NCBI GenBank assembly: GCA_035651635.1
Contig: DASRFK010000030.1
Location: 1 to 9,471, forward strand
DNA length: 9,471 nt
Source: JANXQE01 sp035651635
Lineage (GTDB): Bacteria; Verrucomicrobiota; Verrucomicrobiia; Limisphaerales; UBA8199
Direction: 5' to 3'
In this document: in pieces, positions 1-6,965 of the stretch
Position numbering within the stretch: position 1 is the first letter of the stretch
Layout: each line of letters starts with the position of its first letter
Position numbers and translations under genes: made by a program
The notes under the pieces: generated by a model
Seen by the model: the letters and a program-made list of their open reading frames with translations, nothing else
The model's database searches: none
What the model was told of the DNA's origin: nothing

Positions 1-537
1 GAGGTAAATCATGAGGTGCCAAGCGCGGACGGCCAGCCGTTCAACCCCAAGAGCATTCATGGCCAGTTCCGGCGCGCGCGCTACACCGCCCAGGGAACTT
101 ATCTCCTTTCCTATTTGACCCAGAATAATGTCGTTGAATACGACAAGAGTTTTCATAAAGTCTGGAGCTATTCTATTAAGTCGCCGTGGGCCGCCCTCCG
201 GCTTAAGAACGGAAACACTTTAATCACTGACGAACAGGACAGCCTCACGCGCGAAGTCAATTCCCGTGGCGAGACGGTTTGGGAATTTACGAAAACTGAC
301 CTGCCGGAGGCTTATCGTTTTGTCCAGGCACCGCAAACTTGCACGCGGCTCGCCAAGGGAAACACGATTTTTTGCTCGCGCGGCGGCGGCGGCAAAGGTC
401 CGCAACTCGTCGAAGTCACGCCCGACAAAAGAGTCGTCTGGGTGTTGCAGGATTGGCAAGACCTTGGCGATGCCACCGCCGTGCAAATCCTTGACGATCC
501 GGGCATTCCTGAAGTTCCCGGCGAATCGCAACATTGA
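1..537 (+). CDS. PQQ-like beta-propeller protein, C-terminal part (5' end outside window)
   Basis: The frame is open from base 1 to the TGA at 535-537, giving 178 residues, so the start lies upstream of the window; the GTG at 16 is probably internal. The residues show repeated propeller-blade signatures: an NGNTLI strand followed about 20 residues later by GETVWEF, then KGNTIF followed by PQLVEVTPDKRVVW. The last stretch (a DW...LGDAT...LDDPGIPEVPGES pattern) matches, from memory, the usual end of PQQ/aryl-sulfotransferase-like propeller proteins that are abundant in Verrucomicrobiota and Planctomycetota. Such proteins are normally exported, but the signal peptide, if any, is not visible. No catalytic residues can be assigned and the substrate is unknown. 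A perfect 8-bp hairpin begins 13 bases after the stop. The fold is fairly secure; the function is not. Confidence 0.75.
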   Translation, partial: EVNHEVPSADGQPFNPKSIHGQFRRARYTAQGTYLLSYLTQNNVVEYDKSFHKVWSYSIKSPWAALRLKNGNTLITDEQDSLTREVNSRGETVWEFTKTDLPEAYRFVQAPQTCTRLAKGNTIFCSRGGGGKGPQLVEVTPDKRVVWVLQDWQDLGDATAVQILDDPGIPEVPGESQH

Positions 538-550
538 ACCGACCCGACAT

Positions 551-572
551 CCAGCGATGCCGCAATCGCTGG
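551..572 (+). terminator. Terminator-like hairpin after the propeller gene
   Basis: CCAGCGAT (551-558) and ATCGCTGG (565-572) form a perfect 8-bp stem around a 6-base loop, 13 bases after the stop codon at 537. The position suits a transcription terminator or an mRNA 3' end stabiliser. A continuous T tract does not follow; only short T runs appear further on, so it is not a textbook intrinsic terminator. Confidence 0.35.
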
Positions 573-624
573 TCACGCGTTTCGTTATCCGTACTTTTTG
601 GCGTGACTGAAGGTACTCACCAGC

Positions 625-652
625 TTGACCGAGGCGGTGTTTTTGGGATTAT
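625..652 (+). promoter_or_regulatory. Weak sigma70-like promoter candidate for the Ig-fold gene
   Basis: TTGACC (5 of 6 matches to the -35 consensus) is followed after 16 bp by GATTAT (4 of 6 matches to TATAAT). Transcription from here would leave a leader of roughly 160 bases before the ATG at 817. Matches of this quality occur by chance, and Verrucomicrobiota promoters are poorly characterised, so this is a candidate only. Confidence 0.18.
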
Positions 653-816
653 CGTTTCATCATCCTTGGCTCGAACGCCTTTGCTGTGATGTCCTGTGTG
701 TAAACTGGTTGCCGAGCCAGCTCAACGGGTGTCCTTGGCGTTTCTCGCCCTGGATGCAATCGGATGAAACAGTGAATTGTGCCAAGTTGCCGCCATTATT
801 GGATCCTGATTTGCGA

Positions 817-2217
817 ATGAATGCGAACCTCTGTACCCAACCAAAACCCCAGTTCTGCCAAAGCCACTCTCTCTTCCGACTTCGTCCAAAGGCCGTGAAC
901 GCCTGCCTCGCAGCTCTGGCGACAGTCTGCGTGCTGGCCGGTTCCCCAGCCTGGGCCCAGAGCACAACCGTGAGCAGCAATCCGGCCGACGGCGCCACCG
1001 GCGTTTCGCGCTCCGCGAGCATTGTCTTCACCTTCAGCGCCGCCATGGACACTTCGTCGCAGGCCAGCTTTTATTCGCTCACTCCCGCCGGGGCCTATCC
1101 CGTGACCTCCGTCTGGAGTGCGGGCAACACGGTGCTGACCTGCACTCCAGTTTCATCGTTCCCGGCCAGCACGACGATTAGTTGGGTTGTCGGCGGACAG
1201 GATGCGAATGGAGGCCAGGTTTTCGGTCAGGGAACATTCACGACCGGCACCAGTGGCGGCGGTGGTGGGGGCGGTGGTTCTGGCACCAATGCCATTACCA
1301 CTTTTAGTGCCGGAAAACTGTACTACAACGAGCAACTGACCAGCGGTCCCGCGACTCCGATGGCGGATTTTGCCTACGCTTTTACAGCCAGCACGAGCCT
1401 GGCCTCCAATCGGACTGCCACTGCGGTGACGGTCACCGTTCCCAATACCGCCTCTCCAAAAAACCTGACGCAGAACTTTTCGCGGCCAGAGGATTACTTC
1501 TTTTTTGATTACACCAACAATGCGGCGACCTTTGAATCGCTTTACCCGGAAGGCAGCTACGGGTTCAGTGTGACCGGCACCCCAAATAACCTTCAGGGCA
1601 CCGTCACACTGCCCACCACCATGCTGCAGCCAAATGCCCCGCACGTTTCTAATTTTGACCTGGCGCAAACAATCGACGCCACGAAGGACTTCACACTGAC
1701 CTGGGATCCATTCACGAACGGCACGGCCTCCGACTTTATCAGCGTCGCGGTCTCCGACAACAATGGCAAAACGCTCTTCCAAACACCGGGTCCGGGCACC
1801 AATGGCGCCCTTAATGGCACGGCGAAATCGGTCGTCATTAAGGCCGGTAAGCTCACGGCCAACACCAGCAACAGCACCGCCATTGTTTTCTACAGATGGA
1901 CCGCCGTAACCAACGCGACCTACGCCAGCGTTGCCTTTCGCGCCACTGAAACCCAACTTGAGCTGGTGACCACTGGTGGCGCCGCAAGCGCTCCTCCCAC
2001 CGTGAGTAATCCGAGCTGGAGTCCGAATGGCCTGAGCTTCGATGTGGGCACCTCGGCAAATCAGGTGCTGACGGTGCGCTTTACCACCGATTTGTCGCTA
2101 CCCGTAAGCCAATGGCAAAAGCTATTTACGACCAACAGCCCCGGCGCGAGCGTACACCTGGTAGTCCCGAAACAAGCCGGCAGCAGCGGCTTCATTCGAC
2201 TCCAAAATGGACCGTAG
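817..2217 (+). CDS. Secreted Ig-like (SbsA/Big_5-type) domain protein, function unknown
   Basis: The gene encodes 466 residues from the ATG at 817, chosen because it places a signal peptide at the N-terminus: basic residues R21, R23 and K25, a hydrophobic stretch at about 30-42, and a likely signal peptidase site after A47 (AGSPAWA|Q). Residues about 49-144 form an SbsA-like Ig domain (Big_5 type), with the hallmark SSNPADGATGVSRSASIVF followed by FSAAMD. Eight consecutive glycines (147-154) then form a flexible linker. Residues about 158-385 are Thr/Ser/Asn-rich and beta-like but unrecognised. The last ~75 residues carry an FDVGT...LTVRFTTDLSL...WQKL pattern and end FIRLQNGP, resembling the C-terminal beta domain common on exported Verrucomicrobiota proteins. 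It is probably extracellular or cell-surface, possibly binding carbohydrate or a surface partner; no catalytic motif is seen. A GTG at 895 is a less likely start because it would remove the basic n-region. Confidence 0.7.
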   Translation: MNANLCTQPKPQFCQSHSLFRLRPKAVNACLAALATVCVLAGSPAWAQSTTVSSNPADGATGVSRSASIVFTFSAAMDTSSQASFYSLTPAGAYPVTSVWSAGNTVLTCTPVSSFPASTTISWVVGGQDANGGQVFGQGTFTTGTSGGGGGGGGSGTNAITTFSAGKLYYNEQLTSGPATPMADFAYAFTASTSLASNRTATAVTVTVPNTASPKNLTQNFSRPEDYFFFDYTNNAATFESLYPEGSYGFSVTGTPNNLQGTVTLPTTMLQPNAPHVSNFDLAQTIDATKDFTLTWDPFTNGTASDFISVAVSDNNGKTLFQTPGPGTNGALNGTAKSVVIKAGKLTANTSNSTAIVFYRWTAVTNATYASVAFRATETQLELVTTGGAASAPPTVSNPSWSPNGLSFDVGTSANQVLTVRFTTDLSLPVSQWQKLFTTNSPGASVHLVVPKQAGSSGFIRLQNGP

Positions 2218-2313
2218 GTTGTGGGTAAAGGTTGCAGGTTACAGGTTCCAGGTTGACCTGACCCCCTCTCAGGATCCCGCAACTTGTAACCTGCAACCTG
2301 CAACTTGTAACCT
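2216..2313. repeat. Opposed heptanucleotide (AGGTTNN) repeat arms forming a 19-bp inverted repeat between convergent genes
   Basis: On the plus strand four in-phase 7-mers AGGTTNN occupy 2229-2256 (final two bases GC, AC, CC, GA). A fifth copy at 2216-2222 is separated by a 6-base degenerate unit and overlaps the stop codon of the Ig-fold gene. After a 22-bp gap, five 7-mers of the same family lie on the minus strand at 2279-2313 (as minus-strand reads: three AGGTTNN and two AAGTTNN). Bases 2229-2247 pair with 2281-2299 over 19 positions; the one imperfection is a G-U pair in plus-strand RNA. The array ends 12 bp from the def stop codon. A bidirectional terminator or mRNA 3' end structure is the simplest role, although no T tract follows the stem. 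It could also be one copy of a dispersed genomic repeat. Confidence 0.8.
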
Positions 2314-2325
2314 CAAGGCACGCCC

Positions 2326-2892
2326 TCAGCCCTTCAGCCTGGCTTTCGTCTCCGCCTGTAGGTCTTCGAGATCCGGCCGGAGTTCTTCCTTGGTTTTCTT
2401 GTCCATCCGATCGATGAAAAGAATGCCGTGCAGATGGTCGGTCTCGTGCTGGGCAGCGCGAGCCAACAAACCGCCACAGCGGAACTCGACTGTCTCGCCT
2501 TCCTGGTTTAGGGCCTTGATGTCCACCACATCCGGGCGGGTGATGTCGGCGAAGATCTCAGGAAAACTCAGGCAACCCTCTGGCCCCACAACCGGTTCAC
2601 CCAGGGGTGTAATTTCCGGGTTAATCAGAACCAGCGGCATGAATGAGGCTATGTCAGCGGGTTTTCCTTCGAGTTCCAGGGAAGAAGGGCGGTCGGTCAC
2701 GCCGCGCACGTCGATCACGGTTAACTGGATTGGCACACCCACCTGTTGAGCTGCCAGGCCGATTCCTTTGTAGGCGTACATCGTCTCGAGCATGTCGCCG
2801 ATGAGTTTTTTAATCGTCGGCGTAATCGAATCGATGCGCGCGCCTTTCTGGCGCAACACCGGCGTGCCATACATGACCACTGGTAGGACCAT
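2326..2892 (-). CDS. def: Peptide deformylase
   Basis: The 188-residue product removes the N-formyl group from the initiator methionine of nascent cytosolic proteins, using a metal centre that is usually Fe2+. All three family motifs are present: GIGLAAQQ at 43-50 (motif I), EGCLS at 105-109 (motif II) and QHETDHLHG at 148-156 (motif III). The metal ligands are therefore C107, H149 and H153, with E150 as the catalytic acid/base. The length is slightly above the usual ~170 residues because of a somewhat longer middle loop and a charged C-terminal tail. The ATG at 2892 is preferred over the internal Met7 because deformylases typically start just before an LPV..YG.PVLR sequence, as here. No strong Shine-Dalgarno is visible. 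The gene follows the PfkB-kinase stop by 15 bp, so the two are probably cotranscribed. No fmt gene lies next to it in the window. Confidence 0.96.
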   Translation of the reverse strand: MVLPVVMYGTPVLRQKGARIDSITPTIKKLIGDMLETMYAYKGIGLAAQQVGVPIQLTVIDVRGVTDRPSSLELEGKPADIASFMPLVLINPEITPLGEPVVGPEGCLSFPEIFADITRPDVVDIKALNQEGETVEFRCGGLLARAAQHETDHLHGILFIDRMDKKTKEELRPDLEDLQAETKARLKG

Positions 2893-2907
2893 TGCAACTG
2901 GGCGGGA

Positions 2908-4026
2908 TCAACCGGGCCAGTGGTGCAGCATTTCGGCCAGGTCTTTCAAGCTCGGGCTCTGGGCCGTGCGCACATAAAAACCGCTGGTTGTGACACCGGT
3001 CAGCAGGCAAAGGTCGGTCGGCAAACCCAGGAGTTTGCCCAGGCAAAAGCCGGAATTGAAATGGTCGCCGGCGCCGGTGGTAATTTTTGGTTTGGGCGTA
3101 AATGGCCCCTCGACCAAGGCGGTGCCATCCGGGCCCGAGGCCAGGGCGAAGGCCGTCGGATGCACCACTAGTGTATCCACACGGATGCGAGTATGGATTT
3201 CCCGGCAAAGCCGCTGCAGTCCCTCAGGAGTTTTGTTGCTGGTATTTAGACCCAGATTCTTGCCGATCTCGTGGCTTTCCTTCTCGTTTAAGCCGAGGAT
3301 GACATCAAAATGCTGCTGGAACTGGGTGATCAGCTCGAGGGCCCGCAAGATGTCTTCGCTGGTGCGTTTTTCAGGATCAGCCAGGTCAATGAATAGTTTG
3401 CGTCGTGGGCCGTTCATCGTCGGACAAGTCTCTTTGAGGACGGCGGACCAGATGTCGCTCATATGGGGCAGCATGGTCCAGTTGACAAAGCCAACGAGGT
3501 CGGCGCCGCCAAACTTGGCGTTGAATTTATCTTTGCCGAACCGGTCTTTGATGTTTTCCCAGTTCATTTGTTTAAGCGACTGGTGTTTTCCGAGCATGAT
3601 CTTGCCATCCTCGAACTCCAGCGCGTCGGTATAACCAGGTTCGGCGATGGAATGAATCTCAGCGCGCTTGGCAAAATCGGCGAAGACCGGATGCAGGTTG
3701 GGATAACCGAGGATGCCCAGGTAAGACACCTTCAATCCGAAGCTGGCGAGGGCGTTGGCCATGATGGGCCCGTTGCCGCCGAGCTTGGTGAGCTGGCTGA
3801 CTAATTCCACGTTGGTGCTTCGGCCGGCAGCGGCGGCCAGGCGCTCCGCGTATTGAGCGATCGTTGGCAGCCGAATGTACTTCTCCGCGCTCTCACGTTT
3901 GTCGACTACGTGTAAAATATCGTCCACAAAGCCGTCCAGGCCCACAAACGCGCTCATCTGGTTGATACGGCTCGCCGCGGCCTGCAGTTGGGCGGCTGTC
4001 TTTTCTCGCATTTCGGAATTATTCAT
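2908..4026 (-). CDS. PfkB-family carbohydrate/nucleoside kinase
   Basis: The 372-residue cytosolic enzyme should transfer phosphate from ATP to a sugar, nucleoside or related alcohol; the substrate cannot be told. The C-terminal PfkB signature is clear: TTGAGDHFNSG at 336-346 with catalytic base D341 and the GAGD anion hole. The metal/phosphate-associated N-x-x-E motif is N257-E260. The N-terminal region has GLDGFVDD at 29-36, the expected substrate-side strand, and GGNGPIMANALASFG at 83-97, which matches the first signature except that Ile88 stands where an Asn is usual. At 372 residues it is longer than the typical ~300-330, with an expanded middle (about 150-235) that could belong to the lid or an oligomer interface. 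It sits 49 bp after parB and 15 bp before def on the same strand. The ATG at 4026 gives a sensible N-terminus; Met6 is a possible alternative. Confidence 0.88.
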   Translation of the reverse strand: MNNSEMREKTAAQLQAAASRINQMSAFVGLDGFVDDILHVVDKRESAEKYIRLPTIAQYAERLAAAAGRSTNVELVSQLTKLGGNGPIMANALASFGLKVSYLGILGYPNLHPVFADFAKRAEIHSIAEPGYTDALEFEDGKIMLGKHQSLKQMNWENIKDRFGKDKFNAKFGGADLVGFVNWTMLPHMSDIWSAVLKETCPTMNGPRRKLFIDLADPEKRTSEDILRALELITQFQQHFDVILGLNEKESHEIGKNLGLNTSNKTPEGLQRLCREIHTRIRVDTLVVHPTAFALASGPDGTALVEGPFTPKPKITTGAGDHFNSGFCLGKLLGLPTDLCLLTGVTTSGFYVRTAQSPSLKDLAEMLHHWPG

Positions 4027-4075
4027 GAACTTACGGGCGATTTCTATTTGGTGTTGTTTGTGAAAAGCGTCCGGG

Positions 4076-5005
4076 CTAATCCGGGTTGAGGCCGAGGATC
4101 TGTAAAATCCGCTCCAGTTCGGCGTCGCTAAAAAAGCTGATTTCCAGTGCGCCCTTGCCCTGGGCGTATCGTAAATTCACTTTGGTGCCGAGGCGCTCGC
4201 GGAGACGGTTCTCGAGATTGGCGACATGCGTGTCACGCGGCTGCGGAGAACCCGGTGCCGTCTTGTTAATGATCTCGGTTGGCCGGGCCTGGAGTTGAGT
4301 TACCAGGGCTTCGGTCTGGCGGACGTTAAGCCCTTCCTTCAGCACGCGCGCGGCCGCCTGGGTTTGCAGCTCCTCAGCGGGCAATCCAAGAATCACTTTG
4401 GCGTGGCCGACCGACAGCCGCCCTTCGCGCAAAAATCCCTGGAGCTCGGTTGGCAGCTTGAGCAGGCGCAAGGCGTTGGCTACCACGGTCCGGCTTTTTC
4501 CGACCTTCGTGGCTACGGCTTCCTGGGTCAGTTGGAATTGACTAATTAACTGAGCGTACCCTTGGGCTTCCTCGATCGGGTTGAGGTTTTCGCGCTGGAG
4601 ATTCTCGATGAGCGCCAATTCCAGCACTGCCAGGTCGTCCGCCTGACGCACAAGGACGGGCACTTCAGACAACGCCAGTAGCCGAGCCGCGCGCCAGCGC
4701 CGTTCTCCAGCGATCAGCTCCAGGTGGCCGTTGCGCTCGCGCACAATCAGCGGCTGGACGATCCCCTGTTCCTTGATCGAGTCGGCCAGTTCCTGGAGAC
4801 TTTCCGAAGAAAAGTCTTTGCGCGGCTGGAAAGGGCAGGGGACAATCTGGTCCAACGAGACGCGCCGCACCAACTCCCGCGGTTCGGCGCCCGAGAGTGC
4901 CGGTGGCGGGTTCAGGTTTGGAACTGCGGCCGGTACGGGAGGCTTCGCCACCGGGCTGCCGCCCAGTAAGGCCCCCAAACCCCGACCCAGGGCTGGCTTT
5001 GCCAT
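4076..5005 (-). CDS. parB: Chromosome-partitioning protein ParB (Spo0J/Noc family)
   Basis: ParB binds parS sites near the origin, spreads along DNA as a CTP-dependent clamp and works with the ATPase ParA in chromosome segregation. The ATG at 5005 (309 residues) is preferred over an upstream TTG at 5029 because the product then starts MAKPALGRGLGALLG, the classic N-terminus that stimulates ParA. In that numbering the N-terminal CTPase domain includes CPFQPR at about 57-62 and the CTP-binding GERRWRA motif at 100-106. The box ENLQRENLNPIEEA lies at 134-147. A helix-turn-helix spans roughly 158-182 (LTQEAVATKVGKSRTVVANA), followed by LSVGHAKVIL. A Pro-rich linker follows the N-terminus and a dimerisation domain occupies about 260-307. 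The length is typical. Unusually, no parA lies beside it; the gene upstream on the same strand is a histidine kinase. No parS-like 16-mer was seen in the window. Confidence 0.95.
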   Translation of the reverse strand: MAKPALGRGLGALLGGSPVAKPPVPAAVPNLNPPPALSGAEPRELVRRVSLDQIVPCPFQPRKDFSSESLQELADSIKEQGIVQPLIVRERNGHLELIAGERRWRAARLLALSEVPVLVRQADDLAVLELALIENLQRENLNPIEEAQGYAQLISQFQLTQEAVATKVGKSRTVVANALRLLKLPTELQGFLREGRLSVGHAKVILGLPAEELQTQAAARVLKEGLNVRQTEALVTQLQARPTEIINKTAPGSPQPRDTHVANLENRLRERLGTKVNLRYAQGKGALEISFFSDAELERILQILGLNPD

Positions 5006-5168
5006 GCGACCAGAGTGTCGGACGAGCAAACCAATGTCAATCCGTCCGCGCCGGCGCGCGTCGACAGCCCGACCGCAGAAACGCGCGGCCTAAGGTCTGG
5101 CCCGAGCCAGCGCTCCGCTTACCCGTGGAGAGGATCGGTGAGGTGGCGCGCGGCTTCCGATTGTCCGG
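5006..5168. other. Upstream region of parB, with a GC palindrome
   Basis: This 163-bp gap separates the histidine-kinase stop from the parB ATG and may hold the parB promoter. A perfect 12-bp palindrome CGCGCCGGCGCG lies at 5047-5058. On the minus strand a perfect TTGACA occurs at 5040-5035, but the hexamer 17 bp downstream (CACTCT) is a poor -10 and would place the transcript start almost at the ATG. No gene is apparent. Confidence 0.35.
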
Positions 5169-6683
5169 CTAGGATCCGGCGGGGGACGCGGTACGGGGCA
5201 AAGAAAAATAGAACGTGGCGCCTTTATTCAGCTCGGCCTCGGCCCAGGTTCGTCCGCCGTGACGATGGATGATCCGGCGGACATTGGCCAGGCCGACGCC
5301 GGTGCCTTCGAAATCGGTGGCACGGTGGAGGCGCTGAAATACTCCAAAAAGCTTGTGGGCATAACGCATATCGAAACCGACGCCGTTATCTCGCACAAAG
5401 ATGACGTGCTCAGTTTCGTTGTCGGAACAACCGAGCTCGATCCGAGCCTGTTTGCGGTTGCGGGTGTATTTTAAGGCATTAGCGAGCAGATTGACGAGGA
5501 CTTGCCGCAGCAAGGCAGTGTCAGCCTGAACTTGCGGCAGTTCGCCAACGACCCATTGGACATCACGGTTCTGAGTTTCCCGTCCAAGCTCACGAATGAC
5601 GGCTTGGACCAGGTCAACCAGAGCAATGTCGGTCTTGACCAATTCAGCGCGAGCGGTCCGGGAAAAGGTCAGCAAATCGTCGATAAGCCGGCCCATTTGC
5701 TTGGCCGACTCGGCGATGGTTTCGAGGTGCCGTCCGGACTCCTCATCGAGCGATCCGGAGGTGCTGCTGGTAAGAATCTCGACGAAACCTTCGATATGGC
5801 GCAACGGAGCGCGCAAGTCGTGCGAGACTGAGTAGCTAAAGGCTTCGAGTTCCTTGTTTGCCGCTTCTAATTCCACGGTCCGTTCCCGCACGCGCTGTTC
5901 CAAATCCGTATTGAGGCTGCGAATTTCTTCCTCGGCTCGTTTGCGCTCGCGGATGTCGTGAGCGATTACCTGGGCCGCGGATTTGCCGGCGAAAACCAGG
6001 GGCGCAGCCGCGATTTCCACGGCCACGGGCGTGCCATCGACTTGCAGCAAGGTCTGCTCGAGAAAGGGAACGGGTTTGCCCTCGGCCCGCAGTTGCTGGA
6101 GCCGCTGCCGGGCTACGGGCCAATCGTCGGCCTGCACAAAGTCACGCACTTCACGGCCGACCAGTTGCTCGGAGCCCGAAGCGCCCAGCAATTTCACCCC
6201 CGCCGAGTTGATAAAGACAATGTGGTCGTCAATTTCAACAAATAAGGCATCCGGGGAAAGCTCGACCAGGCTGCGGTAGCGTTCCTCGCTGGAAAGCAGG
6301 GCCTCTTCGGCCTTTTTGCGTTGCAGGCGGAATTCGGCCTGCCGAAGCGCACGGTGAATCGCCGGAGGAAGGGTGCCCAAACGATGTTTAAGGATGAAAT
6401 CGGTCGCGCCGCTCTTGAGAGCTTTGATCGTCATCTCCTCGCCCAATGAGCCGGTCACAAAAATAAAAGGCACGTCCGGGGCCTGCTGCTGCGCCAGCGC
6501 CAGGGCAGTGAACCCGTCAAAAGCCGGTAAACCATGGTCGGAGAGGATCACCGAAGGATGAAAGCGGTCCAACTGCATGAGGAAATCATGCTCGGTATCG
6601 ACACGTTTAAAGGTGAAATCGAAGCCGCCGTCCTTGAGCATGTGCTCAATGAGTTTGGCGTCTTGCACGACGTCTTCGACCAT
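5169..6683 (-). CDS. Hybrid sensor histidine kinase: REC-PAS-HisKA-HATPase
   Basis: The protein has 504 residues from the first ATG. A receiver domain covers about 1-120, with acid-pocket E3 and D4, phospho-acceptor D49 (VILSDHGLP), T77 and K99. A PAS sensor domain spans about 131-245, followed by a coiled-coil linker (about 248-280). The dimerisation/phosphotransfer domain has its H-box at H288 (SYSVSHDLRAPLRH). The ATPase domain has the N-box at N402, G1 DNGVGF (432-437), the F-box LFGVFQ and G2 GTGVGLA (460-466). No membrane segment is seen, so it is probably cytosolic. The H-box and ATPase style resemble the phytochrome-like kinase family. With REC at the N-terminus, phosphorylation by a partner probably gates the kinase. 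The open frame continues upstream of the ATG to 6716 and encodes KKLRIL, which would complete the first REC beta strand, so the true start may be a non-ATG codon. It is divergent from the NRPS gene. The signal and partner are unknown. Confidence 0.9.
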   Translation of the reverse strand: MVEDVVQDAKLIEHMLKDGGFDFTFKRVDTEHDFLMQLDRFHPSVILSDHGLPAFDGFTALALAQQQAPDVPFIFVTGSLGEEMTIKALKSGATDFILKHRLGTLPPAIHRALRQAEFRLQRKKAEEALLSSEERYRSLVELSPDALFVEIDDHIVFINSAGVKLLGASGSEQLVGREVRDFVQADDWPVARQRLQQLRAEGKPVPFLEQTLLQVDGTPVAVEIAAAPLVFAGKSAAQVIAHDIRERKRAEEEIRSLNTDLEQRVRERTVELEAANKELEAFSYSVSHDLRAPLRHIEGFVEILTSSTSGSLDEESGRHLETIAESAKQMGRLIDDLLTFSRTARAELVKTDIALVDLVQAVIRELGRETQNRDVQWVVGELPQVQADTALLRQVLVNLLANALKYTRNRKQARIELGCSDNETEHVIFVRDNGVGFDMRYAHKLFGVFQRLHRATDFEGTGVGLANVRRIIHRHGGRTWAEAELNKGATFYFSLPRTASPAGS

Positions 6684-6965
6684 TAAAATGCGCAGTTTCT
6701 TCTCGATAAGCCTGGGCTAAGAAAGTTCGGTCAATCTATTCTGAAGCCGGTCTGCTCCCAAATGGGGTATAGACCTCAGGTTAAAGCATGCTCACGTCCG
6801 TGGAAGACGTCAAGAGTACGCGCCGGGTTTTCAACGCAACGATTTAGCATTTCACCTACTTACACCGCCACATCGCTCAGCCTACGATGGGTGCAGTCGT
6901 ATGGCAGCCGACAACAACAGACACCATTCCAGCTGGATTATCTCTTGGCATCAGGGCGAATTTGT

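Larger units (their letters stand above)
538..816. other. Intergenic region between propeller gene and Ig-fold gene
   Basis: This 279-bp stretch separates two plus-strand genes. The frame of the downstream gene is open back to a TTG at 625, but those extra 64 residues are rich in Cys, Trp and His, have no recognisable fold and would place the signal peptide about 90 residues inside the protein, so they are judged non-coding. The stretch contains the hairpin at 551-572 and a weak sigma70-like pair, TTGACC at 625-630 and GATTAT at 647-652 with a 16-bp spacer. Nothing else stands out. Confidence 0.5.

Noticed and set aside
625..816. In-frame N-terminal extension of the Ig-fold protein from a TTG at 625
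   Set aside because: The extra 64 residues are Cys/Trp-rich without a fold, and they would bury a clear signal peptide inside the protein. The ATG at 817 is better.
1153..1956. Long minus-strand frame (267 codons) opposite the Ig-fold gene
   Set aside because: Its translation is Gly/Arg-rich low-quality sequence with no motif, and it lies wholly antisense to a gene with a signal peptide and a recognisable domain.
2216..2313. CRISPR array reading of the heptad tract
   Set aside because: Units are only 7 bp, contiguous without spacers and present in two opposite arms, so it is not CRISPR-like.
2990..3634. Plus-strand frame of 214 codons opposite the PfkB kinase gene
   Set aside because: Ser/Arg-rich translation without any family features, antisense to a clear kinase.
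4027..4075. parS site or promoter between parB and the PfkB kinase
   Set aside because: No match to the TGTTTCACGTGAAACA-type palindrome and no clear promoter elements in these 49 bases.
5006..5029. Extended parB start at a TTG (5029)
   Set aside because: It adds eight residues ahead of the conserved MAKPALGRGLGALL start; ParB proteins normally begin at that point.
5012..5040. TTGACA on the minus strand as a parB -35 box
   Set aside because: The hexamer at the right spacing (CACTCT) matches the -10 consensus at only two positions, and the transcript would begin almost at the start codon.
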